Positions 1 to 5,637 of a DNA stretch of 6,606 bases are shown one piece after another. Both the position numbers and the translations under genes were made by a program. The notes beneath the pieces were generated by a model. The model was not told the DNA's origin. It did not search any database and saw only the letters and a list, made by a program, of their open reading frames with translations. This DNA comes from Bacillota bacterium (GTDB lineage: Bacteria > Bacillota_C > Negativicutes > Sporomusales > Sporomusaceae), in assembly GCA_023441125.1 (NCBI GenBank), contig JAEZQV010000365.1, forward strand, positions 1-6,606, in the 5' to 3' direction. How positions within the stretch are numbered: position 1 is the first letter of the stretch; every line of letters starts with the position of its first letter.

Positions 1-22
1 ATACTGGTGAAAGGAGAACAAG

Positions 23-1285
23 ATGCTGCAAAATGTATTGCAAAGTTTGATTCCGGTTATGCAAAATGCCGTTATGGCCGTCATTCCTTTGGCGATGCTG
101 CTGGCGATCATGCAAAAAGGCCGGCAGGAAACCTTGAAACAATGGGTATGGCGGGGGATTATCTGGGGTCTGATTGGTGCGGCTTTTATTGCTACGATGA
201 AGTTTGGCTCAAGGGCTATCAAGCGCGAGGTTTATGAAGGTCTGGTGTTGGTGGCTGGATTCTCGGCAGAAGCTGTATTGATTGGCCTTCTGGGCTGGAA
301 CTATTTACGGAAGTCGCCGGATAACCGCCCCAAATTACTGGGCGTGCTGGCTTTTATTGTGGCGACGACCCTGGTTTTGTACCACGGCTTAGAGCTTATA
401 CTGTTTCCGCTAAATATCTTGCTGGCAGCTAACTCTATTGCCGGTTTTGATATGTTGCTGAAAGTCATCGGTATCATTTTAGCTATTATAGTAACCGGAC
501 TCACGGGACTGGCTGTAATCCGGGCGGCAGCGGCTTTATCGCCGCAAGCGCTGTGGATTGTATTTACCGTGCAGTTTTTGACGGTAATGCTCAACCAGGG
601 AGTACTAATTGTGCAGATCATGATGCTGCGCAAACTCGTGCCGATCAGCCGGGAACTCATGGCAGTGATGTCGACGCTGATTAATCACCGGGCTTGGTTT
701 TTATATCTGCTGCTGGCTATGACGATCGTTCTGCCGGTGGCTTTGCTGCTGGAAAAGCGGCCGGCGCGCCCGGCAGGCAGCAATCCGGCCCAATACCGGA
801 AAATTATTATGGCCGCCAAACGAAACCGCCGCTGGGGCGTGGCCGTTGCCGCCAGTTTACTGGTCGTTTTTCTGTGTTCCAGTGTAGGCACAATCTACGC
901 GGAGCAAAAGGCGGAGATTGTACCGGCTGTTCCTGTTACCGCCAGCCAGGGAGTTGTGGGCATAACCCTGGATAAGGTAGATGACGGTCATTTGCACCGC
1001 TTTGTCTATAAGACATCTAACGGTTCCAATGTGCGGTTTATCGTCATTAAAAAGAGCGGCTCGGCCTATGGCATTGGTTTAGATGCCTGTGAAATTTGCG
1101 GTCCCACCGGCTACTACGAGCGGGACGGACAAGTGGTCTGCAAACTGTGCGATGTGATCATGAACACGGCGACAATTGGTTTTAAAGGCGGCTGTAATCC
1201 CATTCCGCTGCAGTATAAAATCGCTGAAGGAAAAATAATTATACCGGCAGAGGCGCTGGAACAGGAAAAAGACCGTTTTAAATAA
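23..1285 (+). CDS. FtrD-like membrane protein: FTR1-like 7-TM region fused to Fe-S-type DUF2318 domain
   Basis: A 420-residue membrane protein of the DUF2318/FtrD-like family, found in bacterial iron uptake loci such as C. jejuni Cj1660. About seven hydrophobic segments (near 5-30, 44-60, 71-94, 104-135, 145-167, 173-200, 222-244) are followed by a very basic loop (245-270), an eighth segment (271-292) and a soluble C-terminal domain (about 300-415). The basic loop places the C-terminal domain outside the membrane. That domain carries the family signature: H323/H325, C356-x2-C359, C373-x2-C376 and a G-G-C391-N-P-I-P motif, which are likely Fe-S or metal ligands. The N-terminal part resembles FTR1 iron permeases in segment layout, but the usual REGLE motifs have become QNAVM (14-18) and YHGLE (120-124); an R-E-x-x-E-G (68-73) is kept. 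The start is set by AAGGAG at 11-16, six bases upstream. It is the first complete gene of a five-gene run. The DUF2318 assignment is firm; the role in iron reduction or transfer is inferred from family context. Confidence 0.88.
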   Translation: MLQNVLQSLIPVMQNAVMAVIPLAMLLAIMQKGRQETLKQWVWRGIIWGLIGAAFIATMKFGSRAIKREVYEGLVLVAGFSAEAVLIGLLGWNYLRKSPDNRPKLLGVLAFIVATTLVLYHGLELILFPLNILLAANSIAGFDMLLKVIGIILAIIVTGLTGLAVIRAAAALSPQALWIVFTVQFLTVMLNQGVLIVQIMMLRKLVPISRELMAVMSTLINHRAWFLYLLLAMTIVLPVALLLEKRPARPAGSNPAQYRKIIMAAKRNRRWGVAVAASLLVVFLCSSVGTIYAEQKAEIVPAVPVTASQGVVGITLDKVDDGHLHRFVYKTSNGSNVRFIVIKKSGSAYGIGLDACEICGPTGYYERDGQVVCKLCDVIMNTATIGFKGGCNPIPLQYKIAEGKIIIPAEALEQEKDRFK

Positions 1286-1299
1286 GGGAGAGTGAGAAC

Positions 1300-2589
1300 A
1301 TGTTTTGGCGCATGCTAAAAGGTGCTCTTGTCAGGCAGAGCCGGAAGATGTTTATGGTGGCGGTGACCATTGCGCTGGGGGTGTCTTTGACAACCGCCAT
1401 GCTGAACGTCATGCTTGATGTGGGCGATAAGGTAAACCGCGAACTTAAAGCGTATGGTGCAAATATCACGGTCACGCCTCGCTCGGCCTCACTGCTGCGG
1501 GAGATTTACGGCCTGGAGACGGGCGCGGGAATGGCCGGACAATATCTGCAGGAAGCGGATATCGGCAAACTTAAGACGATCTTTTGGGCTAATAATATTG
1601 TTGCGTTTGCCCCTGCGGTGGAAACAAAAGCCGACGTACTTAGCGGCGACAAAGCCGTGCCGCTGGTGGGCACCTGGTTTAACCACCAGTTAGAGCTGCC
1701 CACCGGAGAAAAGTTTGAAACCGGCATTCAACAGTTGAAATCCTGGTGGTCGGTTGAGGGCAAATGGGTGAATGACAATGAGGTTAATAGTGCTATGGTA
1801 GGCGGGGCAGTGGCGAAAAAACTCGGTATTCATGCCGGTGATACGATGAATCTAGTTATAGCCGGAAGCGGGCAGCCGCAGCCGGTGCTGGTACAAGGCG
1901 TATTCAATGCCGGCGGTCCGGAAGATAATCAGATTTTCGTGCCGCTGTCCTTGGTGCAGAGTGCCCTTAATATTCCCGGGAAGGTAGGCAAAATTGAAGT
2001 AAGTGCCATAACCACGCCGGAAAATGAATTGGCCCGTAAAGCGGCCCATGATCCCAAAAGTCTCTCTTTAAAAGAATGGGAAACCTGGTACTGCACAGCC
2101 TATGTCAGTTCAATCGCTTATCAGATTGAAGAAGCGGTAGGCGGCTCCAGGGCTAAACCTGTCCGGCAGGTTGCCGAATCGGAAGGTACGATACTGCAGA
2201 AAACGCAACTGCTGATGGTGCTGATTACCGTGTTGAGTTTGGCCGGTTCGGCCCTCGGCATATCCAACCTGCTGACGGCCAACATTATGGAGCGCAGCCG
2301 TGAGTTTGGCCTGCTTAAAGCCATTGGGGCCACCGACGGCGCTGTTGTTGGCTTGACGCTGGCCGAAATTCTGTTTACAGGACTGGTAGGAGGCTTTGCC
2401 GGTTACTTCCTGGGCCTGGGCTTTGCCAAGATTATTGGCGAGAATGTTTTTGGCACAGCCGTGGCCGTTAATCCCATGGTTATTCCCTGGGTAATCCTGT
2501 TGGTTATTTTAGTCACGCTGGCCGGCAGCATTCCGGCCATCCGCATGCTCTTATCTTTACGACCGGCAGCAGTACTTCATGGCAGGTGA
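1300..2589 (+). CDS. ABC transporter permease, MacB/FtsX type (first of a pair)
   Basis: A 429-residue inner-membrane permease of the MacB/LolCE/FtsX superfamily, and one half of a presumed heterodimer with the next gene. Visible layout: a basic N-terminus and TM1 (about 16-38), a long extracytoplasmic MacB-PCD-like region (about 40-295), then three TM segments (about 303-328, 350-378, 393-415). The cytoplasmic coupling loop reads ERSREFGLLKAIGA (331-344), and the C-terminus ends with the family pattern IPAIR...LRPAAVLHGR. The periplasmic region contains a stretch at 260-300 with WYCTAY around C265, which appears to be the protein's only cysteine. I recall similar text in the Cj1661-type permeases of iron loci. 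The gene follows the DUF2318 gene after 14 nt, with GGGAG at 1286-1290 as ribosome site. The permease call is firm. The transported or acted-on substrate cannot be read from the sequence; the neighbourhood points to iron uptake. Confidence 0.9.
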   Translation: MFWRMLKGALVRQSRKMFMVAVTIALGVSLTTAMLNVMLDVGDKVNRELKAYGANITVTPRSASLLREIYGLETGAGMAGQYLQEADIGKLKTIFWANNIVAFAPAVETKADVLSGDKAVPLVGTWFNHQLELPTGEKFETGIQQLKSWWSVEGKWVNDNEVNSAMVGGAVAKKLGIHAGDTMNLVIAGSGQPQPVLVQGVFNAGGPEDNQIFVPLSLVQSALNIPGKVGKIEVSAITTPENELARKAAHDPKSLSLKEWETWYCTAYVSSIAYQIEEAVGGSRAKPVRQVAESEGTILQKTQLLMVLITVLSLAGSALGISNLLTANIMERSREFGLLKAIGATDGAVVGLTLAEILFTGLVGGFAGYFLGLGFAKIIGENVFGTAVAVNPMVIPWVILLVILVTLAGSIPAIRMLLSLRPAAVLHGR

Positions 2590-2595
2590 TAGAAG

Positions 2596-3726
2596 ATGAC
2601 ACGATATAGAATGTACGGAATCATGATCTGGAATGCATTGCTTAGGCGGCGTTCCCGGATGCTGATTGCTTTACTGGCTGTTGCCATCGGCGCAACCATT
2701 GTTTCCGGTCTTGTGACCATTTATTATGATGTACCGCAGCAAATGGGGCGGGAATTTCGCTCTTACGGCGCTAACCTGATTTTTACACCGGCAGGTGATC
2801 AGCAGACGCTGACTGAGCAGAGTCTGGCGTCGGCCGCAGCCTTGCTGCCTGCCGATAAAGTTGTCGGCGTTGCTCCTTATCTGTATGAGCGTATTAAAGT
2901 GAATGAACAGCCGGTAATGGTGGCCGGCACAAAGTTCCCAGCTGTGCAAAAAGTCAGTCCCTACTGGCAGATCAGGGGCGAATGGCCTAAAGATCAAGCC
3001 AATGAGGTTGTTCTTGGCGCTGAAGTAGCCGAGCTTTTGAAAGTGGAACCGGGACAGCAGGTCATACTCTCTGCCGCCGGCAAAGAAGAGGAACGTAAAG
3101 TAAAAGTAGCCGGTATTGTCCGGACCGGGGGTTCGGAAGAAACGTTTATATTTGTTGATCTTGCCTTATTGCAGAAAATGCTGGATAAGGAAGGGCAAAT
3201 CAGTGTGGCGCAAGCCAGTATTGCCACCAACGAAGCTGAGCTGAACGCCTTGACCGACACGGCCAAAAAGCAGGTGCCGGACGTTTTGCCGCAGCTGGTT
3301 AAACGGGTGACGCAGTCCGAGGAGACGGTGCTTGGCAAACTGCAAGCCCTGGTATATCTGGTTACTATTGTTGTACTTTTGCTTACGCTGATTTGTGTTG
3401 CCACAACCATGATGGCTGTGGTAACTGAGCGGCGCAAGGAGATTGGTCTCAAAAAAGCATTAGGCGCGGAAAACCGCAGTATTGTGCTGGAGTTTTTAGG
3501 CGAGGGACTGGCTCTCGGCGGCGTGGGCGGCCTAATGGGAACGGTGTTAGGCTTCTTTTTTGCCCAGGCGGTAAGTGTCAATGTCTTTGGCCGGATGATT
3601 TCATTTCAGCCGTTTATTGCCGTGCTGGCGCTAGTCGTGTCCGTTGTAGTGACCGGCCTGGCCTGCCTGATTCCGGTTAAGATTGCAACAGATGTTGAAC
3701 CAGCGATTGTATTACGGGGCGAGTAA
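2596..3726 (+). CDS. ABC transporter permease, MacB/FtsX type (second of a pair)
   Basis: A 376-residue permease with the same plan as the preceding one: TM1 at about 22-44, an extracytoplasmic domain at about 45-245, then TM segments near 250-273, 301-325 and 336-360. The coupling loop is ERRKEIGLKKALGA (278-291), and the C-terminal pattern is IPVK...VEPAIVLRGE. The extracytoplasmic domain is shorter than in its partner and lacks the WYCTAY stretch, so the two permeases are diverged and probably not interchangeable. I chose the ATG at 2596 because AGGTGA (2584-2589), overlapping the stop of the previous gene, sits six bases upstream. The in-frame ATG at 2611 has no comparable site. The 6-nt gap suggests translational coupling and near-equal expression of the two subunits. 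Substrate unknown; iron-related by context. Confidence 0.9.
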   Translation: MTRYRMYGIMIWNALLRRRSRMLIALLAVAIGATIVSGLVTIYYDVPQQMGREFRSYGANLIFTPAGDQQTLTEQSLASAAALLPADKVVGVAPYLYERIKVNEQPVMVAGTKFPAVQKVSPYWQIRGEWPKDQANEVVLGAEVAELLKVEPGQQVILSAAGKEEERKVKVAGIVRTGGSEETFIFVDLALLQKMLDKEGQISVAQASIATNEAELNALTDTAKKQVPDVLPQLVKRVTQSEETVLGKLQALVYLVTIVVLLLTLICVATTMMAVVTERRKEIGLKKALGAENRSIVLEFLGEGLALGGVGGLMGTVLGFFFAQAVSVNVFGRMISFQPFIAVLALVVSVVVTGLACLIPVKIATDVEPAIVLRGE

Positions 3727-3731
3727 GGAGG
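3725..3731 (+). promoter_or_regulatory. Shine-Dalgarno site that sets the ATPase start
   Basis: AAGGAGG here overlaps the stop codon of the second permease gene and lies eight bases before the ATG at 3740. This spacing favours 3740 over the in-frame ATG at 3734 (only two bases away) and over the upstream ATG at 3683, which lies inside the permease gene. Confidence 0.75.
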
Positions 3732-3739
3732 CAATGAAT

Positions 3740-4402
3740 ATGAGTTTGCTAGTATTGCAGGATGTATCCATGATTTACGGCAATGTAAAAGCTTTGCAGA
3801 ATATTGATTTACAGGTAGAAAAGGGTGAGTGGCTGGCGCTGATGGGACCTTCCGGTTCCGGCAAAACCACTTTGATGAATATTATTGGCTGCATGGATAA
3901 AGCCACCAGCGGATCGGTTATTCTGGACGGTACTGATTTTTCGGAGGTTAATGCCAGTTCATTGACCATGCTGCGGCGCGAAAAAATCGGCCTGGTATTT
4001 CAGCAGTTTCATCTGGTGCCGTATTTGACGGCTTTGGAAAATGTAATGGTTGCCCAGTATTATCACAGCATGCCTGATGAAGCGGAGGCGCTGGCCGCCC
4101 TGGAGCGGGTAGGCCTTAAAGAACGGGCGCGGCATCTACCCAGCCAGCTATCGGGCGGGGAACAGCAGCGGGTATGTATTGCGCGGGCCTTGATCAATTA
4201 TCCCATGCTGATTCTGGCCGACGAGCCGACCGGCAATCTGGATGAAGCCAATGAAGAAATTGTTATGGGGCTTTTCCGTCAGTTGCATGCCGAAGGACAT
4301 ACCATCATTATGGTTACGCATGATCCGGAAGTAGCTGAACAGGCTGAGCGCTGCATTGTATTGGAACACGGCCGGATTGCAAGTACAAGAAAGAACCGCT
4401 AG
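3740..4402 (+). CDS. ABC transporter ATP-binding protein, LolD/MacB type
   Basis: A 220-residue cytoplasmic ATPase that should pair with the two preceding permeases. All nucleotide-binding elements are present: Walker A GPSGSGKT (36-43), Q-loop VFQQF (86-90), signature LSGGEQQR (137-144), Walker B MLILADEP (156-163) with catalytic E162, D-loop GNLD (165-168) and switch His H194 in MVTHD. The length and the text around LSGGEQQR and EPTGNLD are typical of the LolD/MacB/FtsE group, which serves FtsX-type permeases; these complexes often do mechanical work across the membrane rather than classical solute import. The reading frame stays open upstream to an ATG at 3683, but that would overlap the permease by 44 bases, and the strong AAGGAGG at 3725-3731 supports the start used here. 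It is 13 nt from the permease stop and 17 nt before the FMN-lipoprotein gene. It looks catalytically intact. Confidence 0.94.
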   Translation: MSLLVLQDVSMIYGNVKALQNIDLQVEKGEWLALMGPSGSGKTTLMNIIGCMDKATSGSVILDGTDFSEVNASSLTMLRREKIGLVFQQFHLVPYLTALENVMVAQYYHSMPDEAEALAALERVGLKERARHLPSQLSGGEQQRVCIARALINYPMLILADEPTGNLDEANEEIVMGLFRQLHAEGHTIIMVTHDPEVAEQAERCIVLEHGRIASTRKNR

Positions 4403-4419
4403 CGGTAAGAGGTGAGCAT

Positions 4420-4884
4420 ATGAAAAAAAACACAGGACTGATTATACTGGGCGCCGCACTAACCCTGCTATTTACCGGCTGTGCCAAAGAGCAGCCGGCC
4501 GCCGACCAGCATGCCGGTCATACAGTTGCCCCGCAGGCGTATAAAGATGGCACCTATACAGCACGAAGCAGTGCGGACGAGCGGGGCGCGATTGGCGAAA
4601 TCACCATCACCGTGCAGCAAGGCAAGATTACTCAGGCTGAATTTAAGGGCATCCAGAAAGACGGCAAAATAAAAGACAGCGAATATGGCAAGACCAATGG
4701 CAAAATTGAAAACCAGGAATTTTATAATAAGGCGCAGCAAGCGGTAAAAGGGACGGCCACGTATGCACCTAAACTGGTGGCGGTGCAGGATTTGAATAAA
4801 GTAGATGCCGTAGCAGGCGCCACTGTTTCTTACAAACAATTCCTGGAGGCCGGCCAAAAGGCATTGGCTCAGGCCCCAAAATAA
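4420..4884 (+). CDS. FMN-binding domain lipoprotein
   Basis: A 154-residue exported protein. The N-terminus is a lipoprotein-type signal (MKKN, hydrophobic 6-18, then T-G-C21); the -3 residue is Phe where Leu is usual. A short linker with H31 and H34 follows, then an FMN_bind domain (about 40-150) that begins with YKDGTYTA and includes the I-T-I-T-V...G-K-I-T strand pattern. The end of the domain has VDAVAGATVSYKQF (128-141), which corresponds to the D-x-x-S/T-G-A-T motif where NqrC/RnfG-type proteins carry FMN. T135 is the expected attachment residue if it is flavinylated by an ApbE enzyme. The Ser/Thr normally before GAT is Ala here. No apbE is visible in the window. The ribosome site is GAGGTG at 4409-4414. 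The gene is last in the operon, directly before the terminator. The role as an extracytoplasmic electron carrier for the Fe-S/iron proteins encoded upstream is inference from position. Confidence 0.88.
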   Translation: MKKNTGLIILGAALTLLFTGCAKEQPAADQHAGHTVAPQAYKDGTYTARSSADERGAIGEITITVQQGKITQAEFKGIQKDGKIKDSEYGKTNGKIENQEFYNKAQQAVKGTATYAPKLVAVQDLNKVDAVAGATVSYKQFLEAGQKALAQAPK

Positions 4885-4907
4885 TGGTGTGAGTACGACC
4901 AATAATA

Positions 4908-4947
4908 AAGAACCAGCTATTTGTTACAAGACAAATAGCTGGTTTTT
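4908..4947 (+). terminator. Rho-independent terminator ending the iron-uptake-like operon
   Basis: A perfect 14-bp inverted repeat (4911-4924 with 4931-4944) encloses a 6-base loop, TACAAG. It can extend by one G-T and two A-T pairs (4908-4910 with 4945-4947). Five Ts close the 3' side (4943-4947). It lies 26 bases after the FMN-lipoprotein stop and separates that operon from the Fur-family gene. Confidence 0.88.
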
Positions 4948-4973
4948 ACAGAGCTACCGGCAGAATATTTAAT
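4945..4973 (+). promoter_or_regulatory. Candidate sigma-A promoter of the Fur-family gene
   Basis: TTTACA (4945-4950) and TTTAAT (4968-4973) are separated by 17 bases and each differs from the consensus hexamers by one or two positions. The -35 overlaps the T-run of the preceding terminator. Transcription would start near 4980, leaving a leader of about 50 nt. A perfect TTGACA occurs at 4981-4986, but no good -10 lies 16-18 bases after it. Confidence 0.45.
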
Positions 4974-4981
4974 TTTTGCAT

Positions 4982-4998
4982 TGACAGGTAATCTGTGA
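4982..4998 (+). promoter_or_regulatory. Short dyad near the predicted transcription start, possible operator
   Basis: TGACAG-GTAAT-CTGTGA is an imperfect inverted repeat (ACAG with CTGT exact, plus an outer T-A pair). It lies just downstream of the predicted -10, where a bound repressor would block transcription. It does not resemble the standard Fur or PerR box, so the assignment is weak. Confidence 0.2.
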
Positions 4999-5013
4999 TA
5001 AAGGCCAGAAATG

Positions 5014-5019
5014 AAGGAG
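5014..5019 (+). promoter_or_regulatory. Shine-Dalgarno site that sets the Fur-family start
   Basis: AAGGAG lies nine bases before the ATG at 5029. The longer reading from ATG 5011 would place this site inside the coding region and has no ribosome site of its own, so 5029 is preferred. Confidence 0.75.
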
Positions 5020-5028
5020 AGTATTAGC

Positions 5029-5475
5029 ATGCAGCTCCATAAACTTGAAGCAGTTTTAAGCAATTATCTAAACAATGGTGAACGGAAATTAACACAACAA
5101 CGCAGATCTATTTTAGCTGTTTTTGTTAATGCAGATGCACATGTAACTGTTGAAGAACTATATAATATGACTAAGCAGCAGTACCCCAATATTGGTATGG
5201 CTACTGTCTACAGAACTGTAAAATTGCTGTGTGAATGCGGTTTAGCCAGCGGCTTTAAACATAGCGACGGTTCTTTCCGGTATGAACTTGAAAAAGAACA
5301 TCATAACCACCTTATGTGTATAAAATGCGGCCGGCTTATCGAGGACACCGACGCCGAAGTAGAGGTGCTGCAGAATAAATTGGCGCAAAAGAATAATTTT
5401 AAAATCTTGCACACCCGAATGGAAGCCTATGGTATATGCCAAACCTGTGTGACCGATGTTGACCGGATTAATTAA
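5029..5475 (+). CDS. Fur-family metalloregulator, probably Fe(II)-responsive Fur
   Basis: A 148-residue cytoplasmic DNA-binding repressor of the Fur/PerR/Zur family, with normal length. The N-terminal winged helix (about 20-80) includes LTQQRRSIL and the recognition-helix text IGMATVYRTVKLL (55-67). The C-terminal dimer domain has HHNHLMC (91-97), C97-x2-C100 and C137-x2-C140, the two CxxC pairs of the structural zinc site. Likely regulatory ligands are H38, E86, H91 and H94. Aligning R84-Y85-E86 with the R-F-D of B. subtilis PerR puts Glu where PerR has the oxidation-critical Asp85; this favours Fur over PerR, and Zur is not excluded. The gene stands directly downstream of an iron-uptake-like operon but has its own probable promoter. 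The first part of the gene is clearly more AT-rich than the operon before it (about 30-35% G+C over 5041-5160, against about 58% in a sample at 2281-2340). The family call is very firm; the metal is inferred. Confidence 0.93.
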   Translation: MQLHKLEAVLSNYLNNGERKLTQQRRSILAVFVNADAHVTVEELYNMTKQQYPNIGMATVYRTVKLLCECGLASGFKHSDGSFRYELEKEHHNHLMCIKCGRLIEDTDAEVEVLQNKLAQKNNFKILHTRMEAYGICQTCVTDVDRIN

Positions 5476-5480
5476 AGCCA

Positions 5481-5517
5481 CCCCCGGCAGCACCTGCTGC
5501 TTTCACAAAACCGGGGG
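5481..5517 (+). terminator. GC-rich hairpin after the Fur-family gene, possible terminator
   Basis: CCCCCGG (5481-5487) pairs with CCGGGGG (5511-5517), and an inner CAG/CTG hairpin (5488-5490 with 5497-5499) sits within the loop. It begins five bases after the stop codon. No T-run follows directly; the nearest T-rich stretch is at 5527-5541. It may therefore be a weak terminator, an mRNA 3'-end stabiliser, or part of an unrelated small repeat. Confidence 0.4.
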
Positions 5518-5637
5518 ACAGGGATATTGTTTTGTCTTCTTGCTGTGTTAGTGCTTCCCATTAAGAGGTGAATTTGGTAATATGTTAATTGATATAGCAG
5601 ATACTAATGGGGAGTAAGAAAGCGAGGTAGAAGCAAT

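Noticed and set aside
1..10. Stop codon TGA at 8-10 as the end of an upstream gene
   Set aside because: Plausible, but ten bases are too few to fix a frame or a product.
2994..3581. Long minus-strand open frame of about 195 codons opposite the second permease
   Set aside because: It lies wholly within a clear permease gene, and its Ser/Thr/Pro-rich translation looks like an antisense shadow with no recognisable domain.
3683..3739. Longer N-terminus for the ATPase from the ATG at 3683
   Set aside because: It overlaps the second permease gene, has no ribosome site, and adds residues outside the normal start of LolD-type ATPases. AAGGAGG at 3725-3731 is ideally placed for 3740.
4468..4902. Minus-strand open frame opposite the FMN lipoprotein
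   Set aside because: The plus strand has a signal peptide, a domain and a ribosome site; the minus translation has no family resemblance.
4961..5000. Fur box upstream of the Fur-family gene
   Set aside because: No stretch matches the GATAAT-type hexamer array or the 7-1-7 repeat well enough; only AT-rich fragments are present.
5011..5028. Longer Fur-family protein from the ATG at 5011
   Set aside because: AAGGAG at 5014-5019 would then be coding, and 5011 lacks an upstream site; the ATG at 5029 is well spaced.
5550..5637. Promoter for murI
   Set aside because: The best pair (TTCCCA 5555-5560 and TAATAT 5578-5583, 17 bases apart) matches only four of six at each element, so it is not reported as a feature.
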